Positions 57,414 to 64,000 of a stretch of DNA of 64,000 nt are shown piece after piece. The notes under the pieces are model-generated. The model searched no databases and was not told where the DNA came from. It was given only the letters and a program-made list of their open reading frames with translations. Position numbers and translations under genes: made by a program. Location of the stretch: contig NZ_CADFDB010000005.1 of NCBI RefSeq assembly GCF_902832845.1, positions 310,001 to 374,000 on the forward strand. The letters run 5' to 3'. The stretch is from Burkholderia metallica. Lineage in GTDB: Bacteria > Pseudomonadota > Gammaproteobacteria > Burkholderiales > Burkholderiaceae. Numbering within the stretch: position 1 is the stretch's first letter; each line of letters opens with the position of its first letter.

Positions 57414-58124
57414 ATGACGAAGCCGATCAACCATCTGCCCAAACGCGCACTCGTTGCCGCCGCATTCGTCGCGAGCGGCCTGTTCGCGGCAGCCGGCGCG
57501 CATGCCGAATCGCTCGACGCGATCGTCAAGGCCGTCAAATTCGACGACATCGCCGACATCGGCAAGCAGCTCAAGAGCGGCAAGCTCGACCCGAACACGA
57601 TCGCGCCGAACGGCGACCCGCTGCTCGTGATCGCCGCGCGCGAGAAGTCCGACAAGGTCGCGGCGGCGCTCGCGACGACCCCGAACGTCGATCTCGAGAA
57701 GGAAGACAAGGCCGGCGAGAACGCGCTGATGCTCGCGTCGCTGAACGGCGACCTCGGCCTCGCCAAGCTGCTGATCGACAAGGGCGCGGAAGTCAGCAAG
57801 AAGGGCTGGGCGCCGCTGCACTACGCGGCCACCAACGGCCAGGACGCGGTCGTGAAGCTGCTGCTCGACCACGACGCGTACATCGACACCGCGTCGCCGA
57901 ACGGCACGACGCCGCTGATGATGGCCGCGCGCGGCAACCACGCATCGACGGTCACGTTGCTGCTCGACCAGGGCGCCGATCCGCAGGTGAAGAACCAGCT
58001 CGGCATCACCGCGCTCGAATTCGCGAAGCACTACAACGCGCCGGACGCGATCGAGATCCTGAGCAAGCGGACGACGCGCATCGGTGCATCGACGCCGGCG
58101 GATGCGCAAAAGAGTGCAAAATGA
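57414..58124 (+). CDS. Periplasmic ankyrin-repeat protein
   Basis: A 236-residue protein with a Sec signal ending GAHA near residue 31, then at least four ankyrin repeats from ~50 to ~215 (for example NALMLASLNGDLGLAKLLIDKGAEV, APLHYAATNGQDAVVKLLLDHDAYI and TPLMMAARGNHASTVTLLLDQGAD). Ankyrin repeats bind other proteins; the partner is unknown. Export to the periplasm is predicted. It follows the TatD gene by 43 bp with AAGGAG before the ATG, so it may be in the same operon. Confidence 0.9.
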   Translation: MTKPINHLPKRALVAAAFVASGLFAAAGAHAESLDAIVKAVKFDDIADIGKQLKSGKLDPNTIAPNGDPLLVIAAREKSDKVAAALATTPNVDLEKEDKAGENALMLASLNGDLGLAKLLIDKGAEVSKKGWAPLHYAATNGQDAVVKLLLDHDAYIDTASPNGTTPLMMAARGNHASTVTLLLDQGADPQVKNQLGITALEFAKHYNAPDAIEILSKRTTRIGASTPADAQKSAK

Positions 58125-58242
58125 CGGTTTTCGGTGCGGCAGACGGTGCCCGCCCGGCCGGATTCCGGCCGGAGCAGGGCGCCCGGCGCCGTGCCGGCCA
58201 AGGCAGCAGGCGGCCTCGGGCCGCATTGACATAAGGAACACC

Positions 58243-58599
58243 ATGTTGCGCGCAATGTTTTGTGCCGCGGCGTTTGCCGTGCCGTTGTCGGCGGCGGCTT
58301 TCACGGGCGCGGATCTCGACCGGCTGTGCGCGAAGACGGACGTCAAGTCGCGGGCGTCGTGCGCGGCCTACATCGAAGGCGCCGCCGACGGCGTCTACAA
58401 CACGATCGACGCGATCGGCGGCACTACCGGGCCGCGGGTCGGCCAGTATTTCTGCCTGCCGCCCGACATCCGGGCGCAGCAGATGACCGACGCGGTGCGC
58501 AAGTACATCGCGGAAAATCCGAAGCTGGCCGACTACAACGCGAGCACCGCGGTGTCGCTCGGTCTCGGCAAGGCGTTTCCGTGCAGGAGCGGCAACTGA
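58243..58599 (+). CDS. Rap1a/Tai-type immunity-like secreted protein
   Basis: A 118-residue protein with a signal peptide (MLRAMFCAAAFAVPLSAAA) and a mature domain like Rap1a/Tai (PF18602): FTGADLDRLCAKTD, CAAYIEGAADGVYNTI, YFCLPPDIRAQQMTDAVRKYIAENP and a final LGKAFPC, with four cysteines apart from the one in the signal. Family members with known function protect against type VI amidase effectors in the periplasm, but many orphan copies exist. No effector or type VI gene is next to it, so immunity is only a possibility. Confidence 0.7.
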   Translation: MLRAMFCAAAFAVPLSAAAFTGADLDRLCAKTDVKSRASCAAYIEGAADGVYNTIDAIGGTTGPRVGQYFCLPPDIRAQQMTDAVRKYIAENPKLADYNASTAVSLGLGKAFPCRSGN

Positions 58600-58688
58600 T
58601 CTGATGCCGTGTCCGGGCCCGTACGCGGCCCGGGCTTCGCCGACGCATCCAGGACGAGGCGTGCGCGCCTCATCACCCAAGGGCGCCG

Positions 58689-59861
58689 ATGATTTCAATC
58701 GAGGCAATTCAGCGCATCAGCGATGCGCCGCTGCATTCATGGCTCGGCACGCTGGCCGTGTCGGTCATCGTCGTACTGGTCGTCGCGATCGTGCACCGTC
58801 TCGGCGCACGCATCGTCAAGCGCATCGCGCAGCCGTATCCGTTGATGAGCGCGATCCTGCGCTACATCGACAGGCCGTCCCTCGTCGTGCTCGCGCTGCT
58901 GGCGCTCGAATTCGTGTGGGTCCAGGCGGACGACGGCATGTCGTTCGTGCGCGGCATGCGCACGGCCGCGGCGGTCGGCTCGATCGTGTCGCTCACGTGG
59001 CTGCTGGTGCGGCTCGCGGCCGGCGTCGGCGATGCCATCATCCAGGCCCATCCGATCGATACGGCCGACAACCTCCATGCGCGGCGCATCCATACGCAGG
59101 CCAAGGTGCTCGTGCGGACGGTGATGGTGCTGATCGTGATCATCGGCACCGGCGCCGCGCTGATGACGTTCCCGAACGTGCGCCAGGTCGGCGCGAGCCT
59201 GCTGGCGTCGGCCGGCGTTGCCGGGCTGGTCGCCGGTATCGCCGCGCGGCCGGTGCTCGGCAACCTGATCGCCGGGCTGCAGATCGCGCTCACGCAGCCG
59301 ATCCGGCTCGACGACGTGGTCGTGATCCAGGGCGAGTGGGGGCGCATCGAGGAAATCACCGGCTCGTTCGTGTCGGTGCGGCTGTGGGACCAGCGGCGCC
59401 TCGTCGTGCCGCTGCAGTGGATCATCGAGAACCCGTTCACGAACTGGACGCGCAGCAGCGCGGAAATCATCGGCACGGTCTACCTGTCGGTCGACTACCG
59501 CACGCCGCTCGCGCCGCTGCGCGAGGAGCTCGCGCGGCTCGTCCATGCGGCGCCCGAGTGGGACGGCCGCGTGCAGGTGCTGCAGGTGACCGATGCGACC
59601 GAGCGCACGATGCAGTTGCGCGCGCTCGTCAGCGCGGCCGATTCGTCGTCGTGCTGGGACCTGCGTTGCCGCGTGCGGGAAGGGCTGATCGCGTACCTGC
59701 AGGACCGCTATCCGCAATGTCTGCCGCGCAGCCGGATGGAGCTGTATCCGCACGAATCGGCGCCGGACGCGCCGAAGCCCGAGCGGCCGCACGCGCGGCA
59801 GCCTGCCGCCAGCACGGCGGCCAACACCGCGGCCGACCCGCAGTCCGCCGAAGGCCGCTGA
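58689..59861 (+). CDS. Mechanosensitive ion channel of the MscS family
   Basis: A 390-residue channel. There are about four or five hydrophobic helices in the first ~190 residues, the pore helix VGASLLASAGVAGLVAGIAARPVLGNLIAGLQIALTQP (~residues 173-210), the beta domain DDVVVIQGEWGRIEEITGSFVSVRLWDQRRLVVPL, and the typical NPFTNWTRSSAEIIG linker. The Ala/Pro-rich tail after residue ~355 is disordered-looking. It relieves osmotic pressure in the inner membrane. The ATG follows a GGGCG-rich stretch with no strong ribosome-binding site. Confidence 0.93.
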   Translation: MISIEAIQRISDAPLHSWLGTLAVSVIVVLVVAIVHRLGARIVKRIAQPYPLMSAILRYIDRPSLVVLALLALEFVWVQADDGMSFVRGMRTAAAVGSIVSLTWLLVRLAAGVGDAIIQAHPIDTADNLHARRIHTQAKVLVRTVMVLIVIIGTGAALMTFPNVRQVGASLLASAGVAGLVAGIAARPVLGNLIAGLQIALTQPIRLDDVVVIQGEWGRIEEITGSFVSVRLWDQRRLVVPLQWIIENPFTNWTRSSAEIIGTVYLSVDYRTPLAPLREELARLVHAAPEWDGRVQVLQVTDATERTMQLRALVSAADSSSCWDLRCRVREGLIAYLQDRYPQCLPRSRMELYPHESAPDAPKPERPHARQPAASTAANTAADPQSAEGR

Positions 59862-59891
59862 ACGCGGCCCGCATGCCCGCCCACGCTCATC

Positions 59892-61067
59892 ATGACCGCG
59901 CTGAAAACGCTTGCCATCGCCAATTACCGCTCGCTGCGCGAGCTGATCGTGCCGCTCGCGGCGCTCAACGTCGTCACGGGGCCGAACGGCAGCGGCAAGT
60001 CGAGCGTGTACCGCGCGCTGCGGCTGCTCGCCGATACCGCGCAGGGGCGCGTGATCCCGTCGCTTGCCCGCGAAGGCGGTTTGCCGTCGACGCTGTGGGC
60101 CGGCCCCGAGCGCTTCTCGCGGGCGATGCTCGACGGCGACATGCCGGTGACGGGCACGGTGCGCAAGGGGCCCGTGAGCCTGAAGCTCGGTTTCGCGTGC
60201 GACGATTTCGGTTATGCGATCGATCTCGGCATGCCGATCCCGAGCCGCTCGGAGTTCTCGCTCGATCCGGTCGTCAAGCGCGAATGCATCTGGGGCGGCG
60301 CGCTGCTGCGCCCGTCGACGCTGCTGGTCGACCGGCAGGGTGCGCAGATCCGCGCGCGCACCGCGTCGGGCGACTGGCGGACGATCCCGCAGCCGGTGGC
60401 CAGCTTCGACAGCATGATGACCGAGTTCGCCGATCCGACCGGTGCGCCCGAGATGATCGCGGTGCGCGAGCGGATCCGCTCGTGGCGCTTCTACGACCAC
60501 TTCCGGACCGATGCGCAGGCGCCGGCGCGGCAGTCGCACATCGGCACCCATACGCCGGTGCTCGCGGACGACGGCGCCGACCTCGCCGCCGCGCTGCAGA
60601 CGATCCGCGAAATCGGCGACGGCGCGGCCCTCGATGCGGCGATCGACGACGCGTTTCCCGGCGCGTCGGTCGAGATCGACAATCCGGGCGGCCGCGGCCG
60701 CTTCGACGTGCTGATGCGCCAGCCGGGGCTGCTGCGGCCGCTCGCGGCGGCCGAGCTGTCCGACGGGACGCTGCGCTACCTGCTGCTCGCGGCCGCGCTG
60801 CTGACGCCGCGCCCGCCCGCGCTGATGGTGCTCAACGAACCGGAAACGAGTCTGCACCCCGATCTGCTGCCGGCGCTGGGCCGCCTGATCGCGCAGGCGG
60901 CCCAGCGCTCGCAGGTGCTCGTCGTGTCGCATGCGGCGCGGCTCATCGCGACGCTCGAGCGCGAGGCCGGCTGCGAATCGCTGGTGCTCGACAAGCAGCT
61001 CGGCGCGACTGCGCTCGTCGATGCCGATACGCGCGACCTGCCGCCATGGAAGTGGCCGTCGCGCTGA
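59892..61067 (+). CDS. Stand-alone AAA ATPase (AAA_21, RecF/SMC-like; COG4637-like)
   Basis: A 391-residue ATPase with an ABC/RecF-type head. It has Walker A GPNGSGKS (residues 30-37), a signature-like LSDGTLRYLLLAAALL (~290-305), Walker B ALMVLNEPETSLHPDLL (~315-331) and H-loop VVSHAARLIA. There is no fused nuclease, TOPRIM or coiled coil. Related predicted ATPases occur both as housekeeping orphans and as parts of defence systems. It lies 30 bp after the MscS gene; neither neighbour is a nuclease. Confidence 0.85.
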   Translation: MTALKTLAIANYRSLRELIVPLAALNVVTGPNGSGKSSVYRALRLLADTAQGRVIPSLAREGGLPSTLWAGPERFSRAMLDGDMPVTGTVRKGPVSLKLGFACDDFGYAIDLGMPIPSRSEFSLDPVVKRECIWGGALLRPSTLLVDRQGAQIRARTASGDWRTIPQPVASFDSMMTEFADPTGAPEMIAVRERIRSWRFYDHFRTDAQAPARQSHIGTHTPVLADDGADLAAALQTIREIGDGAALDAAIDDAFPGASVEIDNPGGRGRFDVLMRQPGLLRPLAAAELSDGTLRYLLLAAALLTPRPPALMVLNEPETSLHPDLLPALGRLIAQAAQRSQVLVVSHAARLIATLEREAGCESLVLDKQLGATALVDADTRDLPPWKWPSR

Positions 61068-61340
61068 CGGGGCAGGTGGTGAAGTGGGGTGGCGGGGCGG
61101 CGTGCGTGCGGGCGCGCTCGTCGCGTCGGGGCCGGATCGGTCCGGCAGGCGGAATGTATCGTGTCTGTAACAACACCCATAAAATGCAAGACCGGCGGTT
61201 CCAGGCCGCCGGATCGCGAATAATAATGAGATATCCGGCCGGCGCGATGCCGGCCGACGCAGCATGGGGGCGAGCGGGGCGCGAGCGCGCGCCGGCGCGC
61301 CTGCCGTGCCGCAACGGACAGGACACAGGAGACGTGGACC

Positions 61341-62405
61341 ATGAGAATTGCCCAGATCGCCCCGCTGACCGAATCCGTGCCGCCGAAGCTATACGGCGGC
61401 ACGGAGCGCGTCGTGTCCTACATCACCGAGGCGCTCGTCGAGCTCGGTCACGACGTGACGCTGTTCGCGAGCGGCGATTCGACGACGCGGGCGAAGCTCG
61501 AGCCCGTCTGGCCGCGCGCGCTGCGGCTCGATTCGTCGATTCGCGACCGGGTCGCGCCGCACATGCTGCTGATGGAGACCGTCGCGCGCCGCGCGAAGGA
61601 CTTCGACGTGCTCCATTTCCACATGGACTACTACTCGTTCTCGATCTTCAACCGGCAGGAAACGCCTTACGTGACGACGCTGCACGGCCGGCTCGACCTG
61701 CCCGAGCAGCAGCCGGTGTTCGATACGTTCAACACGGCGCCGGTGATCTCGATTTCGAACTCGCAGCGCCAGCCGCTGCCGCAGGCGAAGTGGCTGACGA
61801 CCGTCTACCACGGGCTGCCCGATACGATGTACCTGCCGCAGCCGGTCGAGCCGCGCTATCTCGCGTTCCTCGGCCGCATTTCGCCGGAAAAGCGCGTCGA
61901 CACGGCGATCCGCATTGCCCGCCAGTGCGGGCTGCCGATCAAGATCGCCGCGAAGATAGACGCGGCCGACCAGGAATACTTCGAGCGCGAGATCAAGCCG
62001 CTCTTCGCGTTGCCGCACGTCGAATTCATCGGCGAGATCGCGGATCACCAGAAGGCCGAATTCCTGTCGGGCGCGCATGCGCTGCTGTTTCCGATCGACT
62101 GGCCGGAGCCGTTCGGACTGGTGATGATCGAGGCGATGTCGTGTGGCACGCCGGTGATCGCGTTCAATCGCGGTGCCGTGCCCGAAGTGGTGGACGAGGG
62201 TGTGTCGGGTTTCATCGTCGAGGACGAAATCAGCGCGGTGGCCGCCGTGAACCGGCTGCACCTGCTGCCGCGTGCGCGCGTACGGCAGCGCTTCGAGGCG
62301 CGCTTCACGTCGCGCCGGATGGCGCAGCAATACGTCGACGTGTATCAGTCGGTGATCCGCGCGCAGAAGCGTTCGCGCTTCAAGGTGATCGACTCGACGA
62401 CCTGA
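61341..62405 (+). CDS. Glycosyltransferase family 4 protein
   Basis: A 354-residue GT-B fold enzyme. The N-terminal domain starts MRIAQIAPLTESVPPKLYGGTERVVSY; the C-terminal nucleotide-sugar domain has FLGRISPEKRVDTAIRIA and the EPFGLVMIEAMSCGTPVIAF motif with GAVPEVVDEGVSG (E-x7-E). It adds a sugar to an unknown acceptor and shows no membrane anchor. The start has AGGAG before ATG. The 273-bp gap upstream holds no recognisable feature. Confidence 0.92.
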   Translation: MRIAQIAPLTESVPPKLYGGTERVVSYITEALVELGHDVTLFASGDSTTRAKLEPVWPRALRLDSSIRDRVAPHMLLMETVARRAKDFDVLHFHMDYYSFSIFNRQETPYVTTLHGRLDLPEQQPVFDTFNTAPVISISNSQRQPLPQAKWLTTVYHGLPDTMYLPQPVEPRYLAFLGRISPEKRVDTAIRIARQCGLPIKIAAKIDAADQEYFEREIKPLFALPHVEFIGEIADHQKAEFLSGAHALLFPIDWPEPFGLVMIEAMSCGTPVIAFNRGAVPEVVDEGVSGFIVEDEISAVAAVNRLHLLPRARVRQRFEARFTSRRMAQQYVDVYQSVIRAQKRSRFKVIDSTT

Positions 62406-62442
62406 CTTGATCCGACCGGCCCGGCGCGGCGCGCGTACGGAT

Positions 62443-62478
62443 AAAAAAACGGCGATGCCCGCGAAGGCATCGCCGTTT
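62443..62478 (-). terminator. Terminator after the YSC84-type gene (possibly bidirectional)
   Basis: A thirteen-pair stem AAACGGCGATGCC/GGCATCGCCGTTT with loop CGCGAA; the A run on its left gives a long T run on the minus strand. It lies between convergent genes. Confidence 0.88.
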
Positions 62479-62500
62479 GCGCATGGGTGGTGCGCGAGCG

Positions 62501-63088
62501 TCAGATCTTCAGCTTCGAGACCTTCGTGCCGTTGATCGACACGTCGCCCATCAGGCCCGCGTTCGTCAGCACGACGACCTGGACCGGTGCGGTGGCCGTG
62601 GTCGTGTCGACCGCGCCGTTCGCGCCCATCTTCACGAGCGCGACCGACGCGCCGGCGCCGGCTGCCCAGCCGTCCGAGCCGCGGAATTCGTCGAGCGCTT
62701 GCTGCGTCATGAACAGGAACACGATCGCCTTCGACTGGGCGCCGGCTTGCAGGCCGACCGACAGCGACGACGTGTTGTAGTAGCCGACCGTGCTGCCGCC
62801 GACGCGCAGTGCGCCGTTGCCGGACTGGCCGCCGACGATGAAGCCGGCCTGGATCACGTCCGGAAAGACGAGCACGCCGCGCGACTTCGCGACGAGTTCG
62901 CGCGAACCCTTGACCGTGGAGTACATGCGCGACAGCGTGGCGTCGACGCTCGAGTCGATTGCCTGGCGCTTCGACGCGTTGGTGGCGGCGTTGTCCGGCT
63001 TGTCCGGGGTGGTGGTACAACCGGTGAGCGCGAGGCTACCGACGATGAGCGCAGCGGCGGCTTTCAGCACAAGATTCCGTTTTTGCAT
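62501..63088 (-). CDS. YSC84-domain lipoprotein
   Basis: A 195-residue envelope lipoprotein. The lipobox LTGC puts the acylated cysteine at residue 24. The YSC84/SYLF domain follows: AKSRGVLVFPDVIQAGFIVGGQSGNGAL (~residues 67-94), VGLQAGAQSKAIVFLFMTQQALDEF and GAGASVALV. SYLF domains bind lipids or actin in eukaryotes; the bacterial role is unknown, though this lipoprotein is common in Burkholderia. It is 227 bp from the next gene upstream, with nothing recognisable between. Confidence 0.9.
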   Translation of the reverse strand: MQKRNLVLKAAAALIVGSLALTGCTTTPDKPDNAATNASKRQAIDSSVDATLSRMYSTVKGSRELVAKSRGVLVFPDVIQAGFIVGGQSGNGALRVGGSTVGYYNTSSLSVGLQAGAQSKAIVFLFMTQQALDEFRGSDGWAAGAGASVALVKMGANGAVDTTTATAPVQVVVLTNAGLMGDVSINGTKVSKLKI

Positions 63089-63315
63089 CGTTCTTCTCCA
63101 TCGGATGACGTTCGGAGTGAGTCTCGCTCATGGAGCGGATCACGTCGGCAGTTATATCACAGCGGCTTACAGCGTCTTTTCGTTGGGACGTGAAAAAGCG
63201 TCAAATCGCGCGGGGATGTCGCGGCGCGCCAACGGACGAACCGGCGCGCGCGCCGACGCGGGTCGGCGGGCGGGTAATACGACGGTCGAACGGAGGGCGG
63301 CGCCTGCCGCGCGCA

Positions 63316-63765
63316 TCAGTGCGTGACGGGCGGAACGGGCGGCTTGATCGGCGGGCGGCGCAGCGCGCGGCGGATCAGCGCGATCACGACGCCGCAGGCG
63401 AACAGGAACGCGGCCGGCACGACCCAGTAGCCGACGAATGCGTGCCACAGGTAGCCCGCGAGCGTGTTGCGGCGCACCACGTATTCGTCGCGGGCGGCCT
63501 GCTGGCGCGGCGCATTGGCGGCGAGCACGTCGGCCGGGCAACCGGCCGCCCGCGCCTCGTCGGGGTCGCCATGACACTTCGCGGCGGCGCCGGCTGCCCG
63601 CTGCGCGTCGGTGAGCTGCCAGCTGGTCAGCGCGAGTTGCAGGTCCGCCTTGTTGTAGGCCATTTCCTCGCGGATCTCGCGCACGGCGACGATCGCGACG
63701 GGCACGGCCCAGAACACGATCACGATCAGCCAGCGGCGGAACCAGCGGTGTTGTCTCCATGCCAT
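63316..63765 (-). CDS. Small membrane protein, hypothetical
   Basis: A 149-residue protein I do not recognise. Hydrophobic helices lie at ~residues 12-28 (WLIVIVFWAVPVAIVAVRE) and ~112-131 (WVVPAAFLFACGVVIALI), with a ~80-residue loop holding two cysteines (AAKCHGDP, AAGCPAD) that could pair in the periplasm. The proline-rich tail is cytoplasmic by charge (RRALRRPP). It has the same orientation as the YSC84-type gene. Confidence 0.75.
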   Translation of the reverse strand: MAWRQHRWFRRWLIVIVFWAVPVAIVAVREIREEMAYNKADLQLALTSWQLTDAQRAAGAAAKCHGDPDEARAAGCPADVLAANAPRQQAARDEYVVRRNTLAGYLWHAFVGYWVVPAAFLFACGVVIALIRRALRRPPIKPPVPPVTH

Positions 63766-63973
63766 CCAAGCCTCCGTTTGACGCGCATGCGCGTCCGTCT
63801 CGAGGGCGGCCCGATGGCGCTTCTTGTACTTGGATGGGCCGCGTTGCAGCCATCATAGAAGAAAACGCGGCGAATTGCCGCACCATGTGGCGGCGCCGGG
63901 ACGGCGGCCGGGAAAGCGGGGGCGAAAGCGGCAGGGCAGCGCGCGTCGATGCGCGTGCAACGAAAACAAAAAT

Positions 63974-64000
63974 GCCGCGCCCGCCGAAGCGGTGCGCGGC
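63974..64000 (-). terminator. Terminator at the right window edge
   Basis: GCCGCGC-CCGC-CGAA-GCGG-T-GCGCGGC folds into a stable hairpin, with an A-rich left flank that becomes a T run on the minus strand. It probably ends a minus-strand gene just beyond the window. The stretch 63766-63973 holds no recognisable gene. Confidence 0.6.

Overview
The window looks like a piece of the main chromosome of a Burkholderia species, most likely of the B. cepacia complex. The evidence is very high G+C with strong GC3 bias, the block tig-clpP-clpX-lon-tRNA-Val-tRNA-Asp-ppiD, the porin type, a YSC84-type lipoprotein, and the YgfZ-MltG-Tmk-HolB-TatD run. It is almost entirely chromosomal backbone. About 55 protein genes, three tRNAs and one decayed integrase can be supported. 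No complete mobile element, CRISPR array, rRNA or phage is visible.

Layout. 1-2.9 kb: the end of a DUF1800 gene, its DUF1501 partner with a Tat signal, and a squalene/phytoene-synthase-like protein. 3.0-4.1 kb: tRNA-Leu(UAG) and two small hypothetical genes. 4.2-9.1 kb: porin, MFS carrier and histone-deacetylase-like amidohydrolase, read leftward as one unit, with a divergent LuxR regulator. 9.2-12.0 kb: ketopantoate reductase family, MarR regulator and glycerate kinase. 12.4-21.3 kb: the protein-quality-control block (trigger factor, ClpP, ClpX, Lon, two tRNAs, PpiD). 21.3-27.4 kb: TesA and an orphan YbbA ATPase with overlapping start codons, then Pgi, Nnr and a DadA-type oxidase. 27.8-32.4 kb: PurL and a GNAT acetyltransferase. 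32.6-36.4 kb: SelO, MsrB, YciB, BolA and a parvulin isomerase, all leftward. 36.5-42.3 kb: a beta-oxidation set (acyl-CoA ligase, enoyl-CoA hydratase/3-hydroxyacyl-CoA dehydrogenase, thiolase) with a nicotinamidase between the last two. 42.6-49.1 kb is the most accessory-like part: a diguanylate cyclase, a lipoprotein glycosidase-like protein, an AT-rich gap of about 0.8 kb, an isochorismatase-family hydrolase, RdgC and a frameshifted P4-type integrase remnant. 49.3-58.6 kb: small metabolic enzymes, then MltG-Tmk-HolB-TatD, a periplasmic ankyrin protein and a Rap1a/Tai-like protein. 58.7-64 kb: an MscS channel, a stand-alone AAA ATPase, a glycosyltransferase, a YSC84-type lipoprotein and a small membrane protein.

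How the genes fit together. The tig-clpP-clpX-lon-ppiD block covers co-translational folding, ATP-dependent proteolysis and periplasmic folding; a sigma-32-like promoter can be read before lon. The porin-MFS-amidohydrolase-LuxR group reads as an uptake and deacetylation pathway for an acetylated amine or amide (inference). The ligase-dehydrogenase-thiolase set would degrade fatty acids. SelO, MsrB and BolA share a redox/stress theme.

I found no clearly new multi-gene system. The items most worth a second look are the duplicated tRNA-Asp 3' end flanking three perfect hairpins, the porin/MFS/deacetylase module, the synthase homologue with an altered first Asp motif, and the integrase remnant beside the AT-rich region. 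Start codons were chosen by family alignment and ribosome binding sites seen by eye. Promoter calls are pattern matches only.
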